In this document: piece after piece, positions 11,050 to 21,398 of the stretch
Numbering within the stretch: position 1 is the first letter of the stretch
How the letters are laid out: every line of letters begins with the position of its first letter
Assembly (NCBI RefSeq): GCF_963576675.1
Contig: NC_088915.1
Location: forward strand, 1,741,001-1,805,000
Source of the DNA: Euphorbia lathyris
Taxonomy: Eukaryota > Streptophyta > Magnoliopsida > Malpighiales > Euphorbiaceae
Direction of reading: 5' to 3'
Length of the DNA stretch: 64,000 nucleotides
The notes under the pieces: generated by a model
Database searches by the model: none
Told to the model about the DNA's origin: nothing
What the model saw: only the letters and a program-made list of their open reading frames with translations
Made by a program: the position numbers and the translations under genes

Positions 11050-11057
11050 TATAAATA
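11050..11057 (+). promoter_or_regulatory. Internal TATA box upstream of the extra ORF
   Basis: TATAAATA in CTATAAATAGTGGG, about 95 bp upstream of the extra-ORF ATG at 11152 and 370 bp after the end of pol. The sequence between (CT-rich ACCTTCTCTTTACGC, then A-rich up to AAAATG) looks like a plant 5' UTR. The 10681-11049 stretch has no ORF and is rich in CTGAGT/ACTCAG motifs. The element LTR has its own separate TATA box. The box is unchanged at 43596 in the duplicate. Confidence 0.55.
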
Positions 11058-11151
11058 GTGGGTATTTCCCCACTACCTTCTCTTTACGCATACTGAACTT
11101 TCAAAAGCTTCAGAATTTCCTTAAGAACTTAAGAACTTCAGTACTCCTAAA

Positions 11152-13938
11152 ATGACTAAAGCCTCTTTCAACATCTCCGGTGCCGGTCATTCCAAGGCCA
11201 CCACCGATGAACAGACAAACAAAACCTCCACTCAGCCTTCTCCATCTAAAGCTACTGGACATGGAAAAGAAAAAGCCACTCAAGCTCAGGGAAAACCAGC
11301 TAAACCTAGATAGTACATTCGCGTATTCGAGAATGTCCGAGAATGGAAAGTGGAACCTTCTCGCTGGGTATCTCAGACCTTCATTGACTCAGAACAACCG
11401 TTCTGTGACTGGATAAAGAACAACGGCTGGACTGAGTTGTTCTCCCTACGATTCCCCACCTACCCTGACCTGGTTATGGAATTCTACCATAACCTCAAAG
11501 CTGACGCAAAGGACCATGACTACTTAGTCACTGAAGTCAGGGGAAAGACCATTTTCATCAACCCAATGTATTTGGGATCCTTACTCAGCCACAAGACTGA
11601 GGGTGCTGAGTTAAGAAGAAATGGTGATCAGGAGGACATCCACTATGATGAAACCTTCTGTAAGCCTGCTGGGTACATTGGAGAAGTATCCAGCTCGTCC
11701 ATGGGTCAGCATCAGAAGATGGCCCACTTCCTGCTGGTCCAACTGATCTACCAGAAGGTCAACTGCACCAGCTCAGCCTTCCACTTCGAGATGTGCTTTA
11801 TCTGGCACATGCTGACCTACAAACCGATAAACATGCCAGTGTTTCTAATAGCTGGATTCCTGCACAGCACGAATAATCTAAGGCTAGGCTCGCTGATCAC
11901 AAAGATTCTAGTTGACCACAAGGTTGACTTACAAGGAGAAACCTGTGTGAAAGGATCTGAGATCACAGCAGCATCACTGCATGCTCTCAAATTCAACCAA
12001 CCTTTGAAGAAGGAAAAATTTATTGAGCAGCCAGAGGAGCAAGCTGAGGAAGTGCTACCTGCTGAGGTGATTGTTCCAGCAAAAGGGAAACGGACTAAAG
12101 CTCCAGCCACAAGAAAAAGGAAGCCCACTGGTACTCCATCTAAGGAAGCTGAGCCTAAGTCCAAAAAGACCAAATCAGCTACTGAGTCAAACCAAGACAA
12201 AACTCAGTCAGCTGAAAAGCACAGCAGGCAAGATGAGCCTAAAACTGAGGATACAACTGATCCTCCTCAGAAGAAGCAGAAGACTTCTACTCTTTCACCC
12301 ATCAACGTCCTTCCACTTAACTTCGTAGTCACTTCGGACTCACATTATGCTCAGCATCATGCTGAAGAAACTGAGCAACAGGAAGATGAGGTGGACCTAG
12401 ATGAACATTTCGTCACTCAGCTCGAGGAAGAGCTTGAGAATGAAGACACTGAGGATGAAGGACATGCACAGGAGCAAGAGAAGGAAGCTGACTCTGAAAG
12501 GACAGCTAGTGACCATGATCAAGCTGACCAAGCTCACACTGAGTCAGCTGATGGAGTTGAACAACATCACGAGCCAACTGACCAGCACACTGCTGATCAA
12601 AATGTAGACGACTCTCCATCTCAAGCTGATGTAAATCAAGCTGACCCTCCTCCTGTACAAAAGACCAGAAGAAGACTGGTAAAGGCCAACATCTTAGACC
12701 AACCAGTCAGCGCACCAGTGCATGATCCATCCAAGGTCAAGATGACCTTCTTCCGGAAGCAAATTCCTTCTGCACCATCTCCTCAACCTTCACAAGCAGC
12801 AGAAAAACAAGCCTCTGTCTCTACTCAGGAACAAGCCGAACAACTTAACTCTGCAAACCCACCAATCCAAACCGAGCAAAATCTCGAAGAAAACACAGCA
12901 CCAGTCAGCTCTGAACCCATCCAACCTGACTGTTCCACTGAGGTTGAACCTGCTAACCCAACAACTATCCAATCAACACTTGGGCAGAACCCAACAATAA
13001 CCCCAGTCCCTGACCCAGCAACCTCTTCTCTATCTGGTCAAACTGCCATCTCTCAGGCCACAATCAATGTTACTGAGTCCAGTCAAAGAATCATTGACTC
13101 AGTGCAGGCTCTGATTAGAGATATTCAGCATTCAACTCCTCCTGCTGCTGCCATTTCCCATATAGAAACTACTCAGCCTTCTCAAGTAACTCAACTTCTC
13201 AATGAAGTTAAGGAACTCAAGGACCTGCTGAGTATTCTACTATCTTCACAAACACAGCAAGCTAGGCAGGATTCGATTGCTAAGTTGGCTGAGATCTAGC
13301 TGACAACAGTACAGTGTCTCACTTCTCTATCTTCCCAGATCCAGAACTTGTCAGCTGCGAACCCAAATCTCGCCACTTCCTCTGAGTTAAAGATGCTGTT
13401 TGCTCAGCTCCATACTGAACAAAACAAGACTAATGCACAGCTTGCAAACACATCTCAATGCTCAATGGAGCAACTCAGTGAGGCAGTTCGGCTACTTAAT
13501 CTCCACAAGGAAGAAATGGACACCGACCAGCTCAAACATGATCAAATACCGACCAATTCCCAGAAGATATTCGACCATGTTAGACACACGAATCTTCAGC
13601 GTGAGCACTATGATACTTCACTTCTCAAAACCTTCCACAACTCCTTTGCTGCGCTGACAGACACAATTACATGGCTGGGAAAAGGACAAGCTTATATACT
13701 CAGTATGCTCAGTGCTGCTGATATCCGTATTAGTCCTGAGGTCCTCAGCAACGGTGCTCCTATCTTTGATGGCATAGACAAAAGTGCTGATCGTTTGAAG
13801 ACCTTCTCTGCTGAGCTCTCCAGAGCTGTTCTTTTGGATTCCTTCAAGTTGCCTCCACCCGGTGCTAGCAAAACGGGGGAGAAGAAAGATCAGCGCAGAA
13901 CTCAAGCTGAAGGCAGTCAGCAAAAGAAGAAGAAATAG
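11152..13938 (+). pseudogene. Sirevirus A extra ORF (env-position), plant-transposon/Athila-ORF1-like, broken by stops
   Basis: One reading frame of about 928 codons between pol and the 3' LTR, interrupted only by TAG at 11311-11313 (codon 54) and TAG at 13297-13299 (codon 716). Codons about 75-285 resemble the plant retroelement domain of Athila ORF1/putative plant transposon proteins: a W-I-x-x-x-G-W-x-x-L start, MEFYHNLK, VRGKTIFINPMYLGSLL, then an HFLLVQLIY...FIWHMLTYKPINMP region. Next come basic NLS-like clusters (KGKRTKA, TRKRKPTG, KSKKTKSA, KKQKTS), a long acidic Q/E/D/H-rich tract, a leucine-rich coil (VKELKDLLSILLS), and a lysine-rich tail. I see no signal peptide or membrane segment, so a true envelope role is not supported. 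Function unknown. Confidence 0.75.
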
Positions 13939-14460
13939 ATAGCTAAAAAAAAACTTAGTTTACACTTAGCTTATTTCTTCCTTCTTGTAACATGTATTAT
14001 GTATGCTGACTATCCTATGTTATTTAATTCAATACCTGCATGCATTGTCGACTCAACTTGTGTTATTTATCCTTTCATGCTAAGTATTATGAATGCATTT
14101 TCTAAGTACAAATTGAACTCAGTAAACGAGTAAAATACCTGCTGAATGTAAGCTGCGTAAAAATTAATGTTTGAACTTGTCTAAAATCAACCATTGAACA
14201 AATTAATTACTCAGCGCTCTTTTACTATACTACACTTCCGCTAAAACTGAGTAAAATAGAATATATCCCACAAGCTGACCTATACTTGAAAACTGATCTT
14301 AGACTTATTCAATTAAACCTTAAAATGTTTAGAATAAAACTAAGTCAGTAGCTCAACCCTGATGGGGGAGTTTACTTAGTCAAATAGGTCAACTATCATG
14401 GGGGAGCTCAATGCTGAGTTCCTTGCTGAATAGTTTTGCCAACATCAAAATGGGGGAGTA
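13939..14460 (+). other. Sirevirus A 3' untranslated region with three polypurine tracts
   Basis: ATGGGGGAG occurs three times, at 14362-14370, 14398-14406 and 14450-14458. The last is two bases from the 3' LTR and is the expected plus-strand primer. Reiterated PPTs upstream of the 3' LTR are a known Sirevirus trait. The rest of this stretch is AT-rich and shows no ORF. Confidence 0.8.
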
Positions 14461-15644
14461 TGTTGAAACACCTTTCCACAGGATTTTGATTTGACAAAAT
14501 TATTTGAGTACAATTAAATATTCTATAACACACTAAGTTTAAATGCTTTGATTTATTGTTACTAATGTGTGTGTTCAATGTTGAGTTTATAATTGTTACA
14601 AGACATAAAGATCATAAGGCCCAAGCCCTATATGAAAGTCAAAGCCCAAGTCAAACAAGGCCAAGATCACTCAGCCCGCGTATTACAAAACGCTGCCGTT
14701 GAGTATTGAAACGCAGCTCAGCAATGAAGGATCCAGAAGATCCACGTAGACAACTTCGGTAAGAAGCTGCTGAGCTGTCTCGACAAAACGTATAAGATAG
14801 CCGCTGACCACAAAGCAACTTCCAGACCAAGTATTTCCTCTTTTCGTAAAGAACAGAAGACGCAGGAAGCTGTCTGTTTGACATTACCAGATTTGGAGGA
14901 ACATACTGCCACACTGACCGAAGAACAGAAGATGCTAGAATCTGATTGGCTAAGAGAACTGCTGAACAGACTGAGTGAAAACGACATGAAGTCGTTTCCC
15001 TCTAACGGTTATTTCGAATTTCGAAATAACCAGAAGCTCTCACAGCTCTCTATAAATAGAGCATTCAGAATCCTTATTCCATACAGAACTTTGAGCAAAA
15101 GCCGTTACGCTGACCAAAAGTATACAAAAGTTCTGCATCCAAAAGCAAAGCAAATCTTACACGACAATTTTCACATCTGTGTAAAAGTCTAGAGTGATTG
15201 ATCCTCAATCATCTAAGGTGTTCTAGCAATTGTTGTTTAGGACAAATCTTAATCATTTCTAGAATTAGAAAGGAGAAGCTGAGTACTCGGTTTTAGTACT
15301 TAGTGAATTAGAGTAGAAGTGAGTAGATGTATAGAGGAAGGTACTCTTGTTATACTCAGCTTCTGATTTGTAAAGGGTTTTTGAGTCTCTACCCCTAAAG
15401 AGCTCAGTAGTGAATTGGAAATCTCGGAACGTGTTCCAGGGACAGGACGTAGGCTTAGAAGAAGCCGAACCTGGATAACTCCGCTGAGTGAAGTATTTCT
15501 AACCCTTACTCCTTAATACATTGCTTGCTTAAAACAAACTAAAACTGATCAAGTAAAAGAAGTTTGTCCTAATTATTTAAAAAGGGTAAAATAGTTCCTA
15601 ACCCCCCCTTGGAACTATCTTTGCAACCTTACAAGGGATCAACA
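14461..15644 (+). repeat. 3' LTR of Sirevirus A, with 164-bp internal deletion
   Basis: Matches the 5' LTR from TGTTGAAA to ATCAACA but is 1184 bp. The missing block lies between AAGTAAAAGA and AGTTTGTCC (near 15560). The left edge of the deleted block and its right end both contain AAAAGA(A)G, so the loss probably occurred at short direct repeats. The duplicate LTR at 47008-48354 keeps the block, so the deletion happened after the segmental duplication. Confidence 0.9.
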
Positions 15645-16040
15645 GACGTAACCAACCCGAAGCTCTTTCTTGGAGACTTTGTCACGAACAAAATGAAAGT
15701 CAATCTCTAAGTGCTTAGATCTGTCATGAAAAATTGGGTTAGCAGTTAAATATGTTGCACCAAGGTTATCACACCATAAAACAGGTATTGTGGAATTGGA
15801 GATGCCGATTTCATGCATGAGCTTTTTCAACCAAAGCATTTCAGAAGCAAGACTAGCAAGAGCACGATATTCAGCTTCGGTGGAGGAGCGAGAAACAGTA
15901 GTTTGCTTATGTGACCGCCAAGATACAAGATTAGGACCAACAAACACCGCATAGCCAGAGGTAGATTTTCGATCAATGGTGTAAGGGATACCATTTTTCC
16001 TAAAAGAAATTGAAGTTTTCTTCTTGTTCATGGATAGAGT
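15645..16040 (-). pseudogene. copia RNase H remnant (older element, continuation)
   Basis: Minus-strand copia RNase [58 protein letters not shown] and [16 protein letters not shown]. It joins the C-terminal piece at 4349-4462, the two being separated by Sirevirus A. The RT and everything upstream is missing; beyond about 16040 the sequence is unrelated. The same fragment occurs at 48355-48749. Confidence 0.9.
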
Positions 16041-16954
16041 GACCAAAAATTCCACAACATACTCATTAATACGCGGGAAAAAATAGAGGTGATGTGAGGT
16101 GTTGTGTAAGAGGTAGGGTTATATAGGATGATTAGGTAAGTGAATAGGTAGAAATAGAATAAGAATAGGCAAAAATAGGTAGCAAAATCGGAATGGATAG
16201 GGCAAGTTTAGCGCGTGTCGCGACCGCGAATGGCAAAGCCGCGGCCGCGGCACGCAAATTTCAGGCGATTCTGCCCTGAAATTATGCCAAAAACTCTGCT
16301 CATACCGAGAATTAATAAATTCTCGGTAGAGAATGGGTAAATATGCCTATTTAGGTGCCTTTTGTCATGGATTGTGCATTTATTTGTTGTGGAATGGTTC
16401 CTGAATTTAAAATGAAATGTTCCTGCACTTTAAAAACTTAAATAAATGTCATTAATGCCAAGGAAAACCAAAGGTGTAACCTTAATAAATAAAATTAAAG
16501 AGTAATAAAGTGGTTTATAAGGAATTAATGAAACTTAAATGGTTATTTATGCATATAAGCTAAAAGAACCATATTAAATGCATTATAAGTGCATATTAAT
16601 ACATATTTAATACATGAATTGATTTGATTAAATCATAACTTAATTCATTGAAAATAAATTGAGTTATAAATAAAATTAAATCTCGATAAACGTGTGGAAT
16701 CATAATAAAAATAAACGTATTAGTTCATGTGAATGTTGTGTAATCTTAATTTTGAGTAAGAATATATAGAGATGACCCATATAAAATATGTTAAGTATAG
16801 ATATTGGATCAAATCAATAAGGTTACTAAAATTAAGAATTGAACTAAATAAGATTTTTATTATATAAACATATGTACAAATAATGAAAAAAAACAAACCA
16901 ATAGTCAAAAACAAAAAAAAATATATATACAAAAACAACAATGAAAAACGTAAA
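16041..16954. other. AT-rich spacer with a GC-rich palindromic island
   Basis: No gene seen. At 16208-16257 a sharply GC-rich island contains GCGTGTCGCGACCGCG and AGCCGCGGCCGCGG, arranged as an imperfect inverted repeat. At 16307-16330 ACCGAGAATT and AATTCTCGGT form a perfect 10-bp stem with a 4-nt loop (one base changed in the duplicate). The remainder (16340-16954) is low-complexity AT-rich DNA. The short minus-strand frame at 16720-16941 is hydrophobic by composition only. Confidence 0.5.
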
Positions 16955-17908
16955 CTATTCTACATATTCATCCCTATCTATTGGGATATCTTTGGCCTTA
17001 AAACGATCAATTTGAAACTGCACGAAAGTTTCACGTTCCGGTGCACACAAAAATGTAGGCCCTGCCCGAAAGACACGTTTCACAAGTCCTTCGTGCTCGA
17101 GAAATTCATAGTCAATTGTCGGGAAGAATTCATCATCACTCCAGGGAACATCAATTTTACCCTTTAAACCGAGAATTATCCCACAGATTATATTGCCGAA
17201 CCCGATCTTCTTATCTTTGGATCGAGAAGCGGCGACAAGACCTTCCATTAGAATTTTGGAAGAATCCACTGCATTGCCCTGGAATATATCTCCAAGAACA
17301 TACAAATCTATGTCACGGACCACACTACTGAATATGCGCCCGAACAAACTGTGGCACAGAAATTTGTGTAGATACAGCATGGAGTTGGAGCGAAAAGAGT
17401 GATTATAGGCGAGTTTTGAATTGAATCGCCAGAATCCTGTGAGCATTCTCCAAATGTCTGAGGATGTCATGTCCCACCCAGGATGAAGTTTGATTGTATC
17501 CCTTGGGGGAAAACCAAACCAAGCATGCAACTCGGGATAGCCGAAAGTGAAGATTTCGCCGTCTCGACGAAAACTGAGACGTACTCGTCGTTTATTAGTG
17601 AAACGAACGGTACAGAAAAATTCTATAATCCAATCACCTATGATTGAAAAACGCATTTTGGCAAATTTGGTCCACCCTAGGCGTTCCATGTAGTGATGCA
17701 TGTCATCACTGATTTCAAGTTGGTTGTTAAGGAATTCATCCATATACAACATTCCGGTGAAGAATGTGTAACGGAGATTCCAATAACGCCTACCTTCATC
17801 ATGGTTGAAGATAGGAAAAAACGCCCCATATCGCTTGAATAGGTCAGGGCGTTTGTTGATTGAGGCAGCATGGCGCCTTTTTGGGTTGGTTTTGTATTTG
17901 GTAGGCAT
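16955..17908 (-). CDS. Athila ORF1-like protein, intact stand-alone gene (first copy)
   Basis: A 317-codon ORF, start ATG 17908. It resembles the ORF1/gag-proximal protein of plant Athila retrotransposons: an N-terminal W-x-x-F-A-K region, FTFGYPELHAWFGFPP near residue 125, IWRMLTG, then the family signature NSMLYLHKFLCHSLFGR near 180 and IICGIILGLKG. Family function is uncertain; these proteins lack known catalytic motifs. No Athila LTR, RT or integrase accompanies it: a copia remnant lies on one side and a MITE on the other. A TATA box lies about 107 bp upstream of the ATG. The duplicate at 49664-50617 is also open; by eye they differ at about ten sites (six replacement, four silent), too few to judge selection. 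Confidence 0.65.
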   Translation of the reverse strand: MPTKYKTNPKRRHAASINKRPDLFKRYGAFFPIFNHDEGRRYWNLRYTFFTGMLYMDEFLNNQLEISDDMHHYMERLGWTKFAKMRFSIIGDWIIEFFCTVRFTNKRRVRLSFRRDGEIFTFGYPELHAWFGFPPRDTIKLHPGWDMTSSDIWRMLTGFWRFNSKLAYNHSFRSNSMLYLHKFLCHSLFGRIFSSVVRDIDLYVLGDIFQGNAVDSSKILMEGLVAASRSKDKKIGFGNIICGIILGLKGKIDVPWSDDEFFPTIDYEFLEHEGLVKRVFRAGPTFLCAPERETFVQFQIDRFKAKDIPIDRDEYVE

Positions 17909-18014
17909 AGTGCAAAGTGTATGTTACTTTTAGCGAAGAACGGTGTTTGTGAAGAAAAATCAGAGTTCTGACAAAGATGAAAATGAAATGTAACAGAACC
18001 TGCATCCTCAATGA

Positions 18015-18024
18015 TTAATTTATA
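18015..18024 (-). promoter_or_regulatory. TATA-like element of the Athila ORF1-like gene
   Basis: TATAAATTAA on the minus strand, about 107 nt upstream of ATG 17908; a transcript would have a 5' UTR of about 80 nt. AT-rich DNA makes chance TATA boxes common, so this is suggestive only. Confidence 0.35.
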
Positions 18025-18159
18025 AGAGTTTAGGATGAAAAGAGGTGTTGTTTGAACCATGAAAAGGTATAATTTGTACCTTTCTGGAATGAAGAAACTT
18101 AATGTTTCAATTGCCAAGAGGTTCGTCGAAAGGGTGAGAGTGTTTCAGGCCTAAGAGTG

Positions 18160-18679
18160 TTTCGGTCAGGAGCAATTTTACCCATAACGTCTAAAATTGT
18201 CTAATTTTACCCCTAACATCAATAGCCAAGAGCAATTTTACTCATAACGTTGATAATTTGGGTCGATTTGAGACACTATTATAAAACACAGATATTTTTT
18301 TCCTTATTCTGCAACAATTGCATTTCAATTCGTTCTAAAAAATGATTTCATGTTTTTTATAATTTAATAGTAGAATTGGAGATTAATATTATAAATTTGG
18401 TGAATTTTTTGAATTTTTAGTCCAATTTGTACAAAAAAAACTGTACTTTTTTATATATTTTTTCACATCCCATCATATGTTGTGATTTGACGCAAAGATT
18501 AATGATCGACAAGACCGTTTGATAAATTATTTATCAAATTGACCAAATTTATCAACGCTAGGGATAAAATTGTTCTTGGTTTCCAATGTTAGGATAAAAT
18601 TGCACCATTTTCGACATTTTGGACCTTGGGGCAAGATTGCTTATGACCCAAAAGTTAGGATATTTTTGCACCTTAATTG
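18160..18679 (+). mobile_element. MULE-type MITE remnant upstream of F-box copy 2
   Basis: The right part of the MITE that is complete at 32692-33210, including the right end GCACCTTAATTG and the right copy of its target duplication TAGTTTTTG. The leftmost ~35 bp are missing: the sequence begins at TTTCGGTCAGG directly after Athila-side DNA. That break is shared with copy 4 and marks a duplication junction. It carries a 31-bp block that copy 3 lacks near 18568. Confidence 0.65.
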
Positions 18680-18747
18680 TAGTTTTTGTAATTATCTTTT
18701 AACCCTAATTGTTCACACTCCTTTTCTGATTAGAGTGAGCGGCGGCA

Positions 18748-19866
18748 ATGGCACAACTCCCAAGCGAGTTGATCATCGAAATACTACTGTGGTTGCCGGT
18801 GAAGTCCCTCCTACGTTTCAGATGTGTTTCAAAATCTTTATGCACCGTCATTGATAGCCTTGATTTTATCAATTCTCATCTAAGTAAGTCTTCTCAAAAC
18901 TTAAATCTCCGCAAACTGATTTTCTCAGACGAATTGAGTAACAAATTTCATGTTTGTGATGTGAATGTCGATCTTGAAGAAGATATTATAGGCATAGAAA
19001 AACAAGTCTCATCCTCGTTGAAGAATGTCTATGGTTACTGTAAAGGTTTGGTTCTCCTGGATCAAAGTTCATTGTACCAACCTAAATTAGAACTGTCCCT
19101 GTGGAATCCATCCACTCATCGGTGTAAGGATCTTCCTGATTGGCCTTTGGAAGACCCAGCTAATGATCAATTTTATTACTTAAATGGGTTAGGTTTGGGT
19201 TATGATGACGCTATTGATGAGTACAAAGTGTTTTTAAGGGTATATGTCAAGCGAAAACTTGATATTGAAGTTCAATTTTGGATTTAGGGGTTTAAATCAA
19301 ATATTTGGAGAAGGATTCAGAATCCCCCTTCCCTCGGATACAGAATAGATAGGAATGTGTATCTTCGTGAAATGGGTTACTTCAGTGATGGTAGTCTACA
19401 TTGGTTATCCAATTCAGAGATTGTGGCATTTAATATGAGAAATGAGACATTCTCCTTAGTTCCCCAACCTGTTTTATCTTTCAATTCAACTGATAGAGTT
19501 TTAAGGCAATTACATATTTTAGGAGGGTGTCTTTGCATCAGCTATTTCTGTTGTTCGATGGTGCCCCATGCTTATTTATATATGAGGAAGAATGATGGGG
19601 TTAATCAATTTACTTGGACAAAGTTATACTCTGTTGTAAATCCCTTATTTTTTGACATATCTTGGTTTCAATGTGTGAACGTCATTGGGTATTCAAAGAG
19701 AGGAGATAAGATTCTCCTTAATGTTGGTATAATGAGTAATATAGTTTCATATGATCTTAGAGAGAAAAGTTTTGCTAAGGTTGGAACATGCAATGATTCT
19801 ATTTGGAATGGTCGAATTCTTAGTCTTGAAGTTGAAAGTCTTGTGTCGGTAGGCGGTGGAGCCTAG
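18748..19866 (+). pseudogene. F-box/FBA gene copy 2, nonsense mutation
   Basis: Same gene as the intact 372-codon copy at 33279. The start is ATG 18748 (GGCAATGGC). The F-box (LPSELIIEILLWLPVKSLL) and first half of the FBA domain are intact, but codon 180 is TAG (19285-19287), where the intact copy has a tyrosine TAT. The frame then stays open to 19866. A truncated product would keep the F-box for SKP1 binding but lose most of the substrate domain, so it is probably non-functional or dominant-negative; that is inference. Confidence 0.9.
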
Positions 19867-20017
19867 TTGTTGAAAGACCAACAAATAAAATATAATTTGT
19901 CCTAAATGTGCTATGGTCTAAATATACTCACAACAAAGAACATTAACAGTACAGTGGGATTTTGAGGCCCTTAATATTTTTTATAATGTGAGTTGGCCAA
20001 GGTTTTGTATTTTCCAG

Positions 20018-20102
20018 ATCAACCTGCTGGAGTGAGCGAAGCAAAGGCGGTAGGTCTCATGTGGCTGCTTCTGATAGGTCTGATGTGGCTGCTTCTGATA
20101 GG
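20018..20102 (+). other. Splice-like mini-exon and 24-bp duplication (copy 2)
   Basis: As in copy 1, but the donor after the 32-nt exon reads GTAGGT, a weaker match than GTAAGT. This variant is shared only with copy 4. Confidence 0.3.
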
Positions 20103-21398
20103 AAAATGCAGATGGCTTGTGATTGACTTAGTTCTTTATATTACATACTCATATGTACAACTAGCTATTCGACTTCGTAGATTTCTCAATCATCTTTATG
20201 TCATAGCCATAGAATAACTTAGACGAAATTTATCATCTGTTTAATTCAAGCTATATCTATTCTTCTTTTTAGAGATTTACTTACAGCAGCTGCTGTTTTC
20301 GACATGTTATCCTCCAAGCATAAGCCTCTATATTCGAGACTTACTATGCTGATCATTCATACTCTTTCACGTATATATCATTTGATCATGTTTATAAGGG
20401 ACAACATCAAGGATACTTTGTTCCATCTTTCATGAGAATTTTTCGAAAATTCCTTATATGGTCTAAATGTATATTTTTGTGTTTAATACATTTATTTGTA
20501 TTGAAGCTTAGCTATACAAGTAAGCAACTGAACCCACAAGGGTGACGAAGATTAAGACCTTTTGGACATTTCAACATTATTTTCTTCCTTCTGCACACCC
20601 AAATTTGCCATTAAAACTGAAATTTAGAAACAACTTTTTGTCTTGAGGAGCGTCTTTCTATTCCTCCCCTCCCATTCTTTTTATACACGTACTACTACAA
20701 TCCTAACAAGGGTAGTTTGGATATTTTTGTAATTACTAAGGGATAAATTTTAGTTTTAACTTAAAGAGTTCCCCTAGAATAAAATTTGAGTGTTATCAAA
20801 TAGCAAAAGACATTTCTCAGGTCTTAAACTTTTTCTAGGTATTCTATTTAGTCGCTCTATTTTTATTAATTGATTCTTAAATTTTTTTTTTGGCTTAGAT
20901 CCCTATTATAAGTTTAAAATCAATTAGATACTCAACCTATTCTTTAAAAGTCAAATAGATCTCTAACCCTGTATTTTATATTTTAACTTTAGTTGTCAGT
21001 TCAGTTATTTTATATTTTGGATACGATTTTTATCATTATTTTATGATATTTTCAGTCATCAGTTCAACTCTAGTAATCAAATAAACCTAGTCGATGATAT
21101 ATACATTTTTTTTAATTACTAGGTATAACACTGATTTTGGTTCGATTTAACGGAATATGTTTTTATTAAATCTTAACTGGTAATCCAAATCTAAAATATT
21201 ATAAAATATTGATCTACTTGAACTGAAAAAAGCTAATTGAGTTTTAATATATAGACTGATGACCTAATTGATGGTTTTAAAAGCCAAAATCTAATATGAC
21301 TTTTACCCTATAGTTTACGGGTTGAATTTAAAAATATTGAAAGGTTTAATTGACTAAAAAAAATCGCACCATTGAAGTTTATCTGTTGTAGTGACGAC

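Larger units (their letters stand above)
4463..15644 (+). mobile_element. Sirevirus-like Ty1/copia retrotransposon A, complete, degenerate
   Basis: An 11.2-kb LTR retrotransposon of the SIRE lineage. Order: 5' LTR, tRNA-iMet primer site, gag, pol (protease, integrase, RT, RNase H), a long extra ORF, three purine tracts, 3' LTR. LTRs begin TGTTGAAA and end ATCAACA. It is inserted in the RNase H frame of an older copia element. The 5-bp target duplication is GACAT (4458-4462) on the left and GACGT (15645-15649, one change) on the right; the duplicated copy at 48355 still reads GACAT. Gag type, a large ORF downstream of pol, and repeated PPTs are Sirevirus characters. All ORFs carry stops or frameshifts, so this copy is not autonomous. 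Confidence 0.9.

Noticed and set aside
10681..13938. Envelope-like glycoprotein downstream of pol
   Set aside because: Position fits, but I see no signal peptide, transmembrane helix or glycoprotein-like cysteine pattern; the domain looks like a plant transposon protein.
17677..18117. 146-codon minus-strand ORF overlapping the Athila-like gene start
   Set aside because: Different frame from the conserved protein, overlaps its leader and TATA box, no domain.
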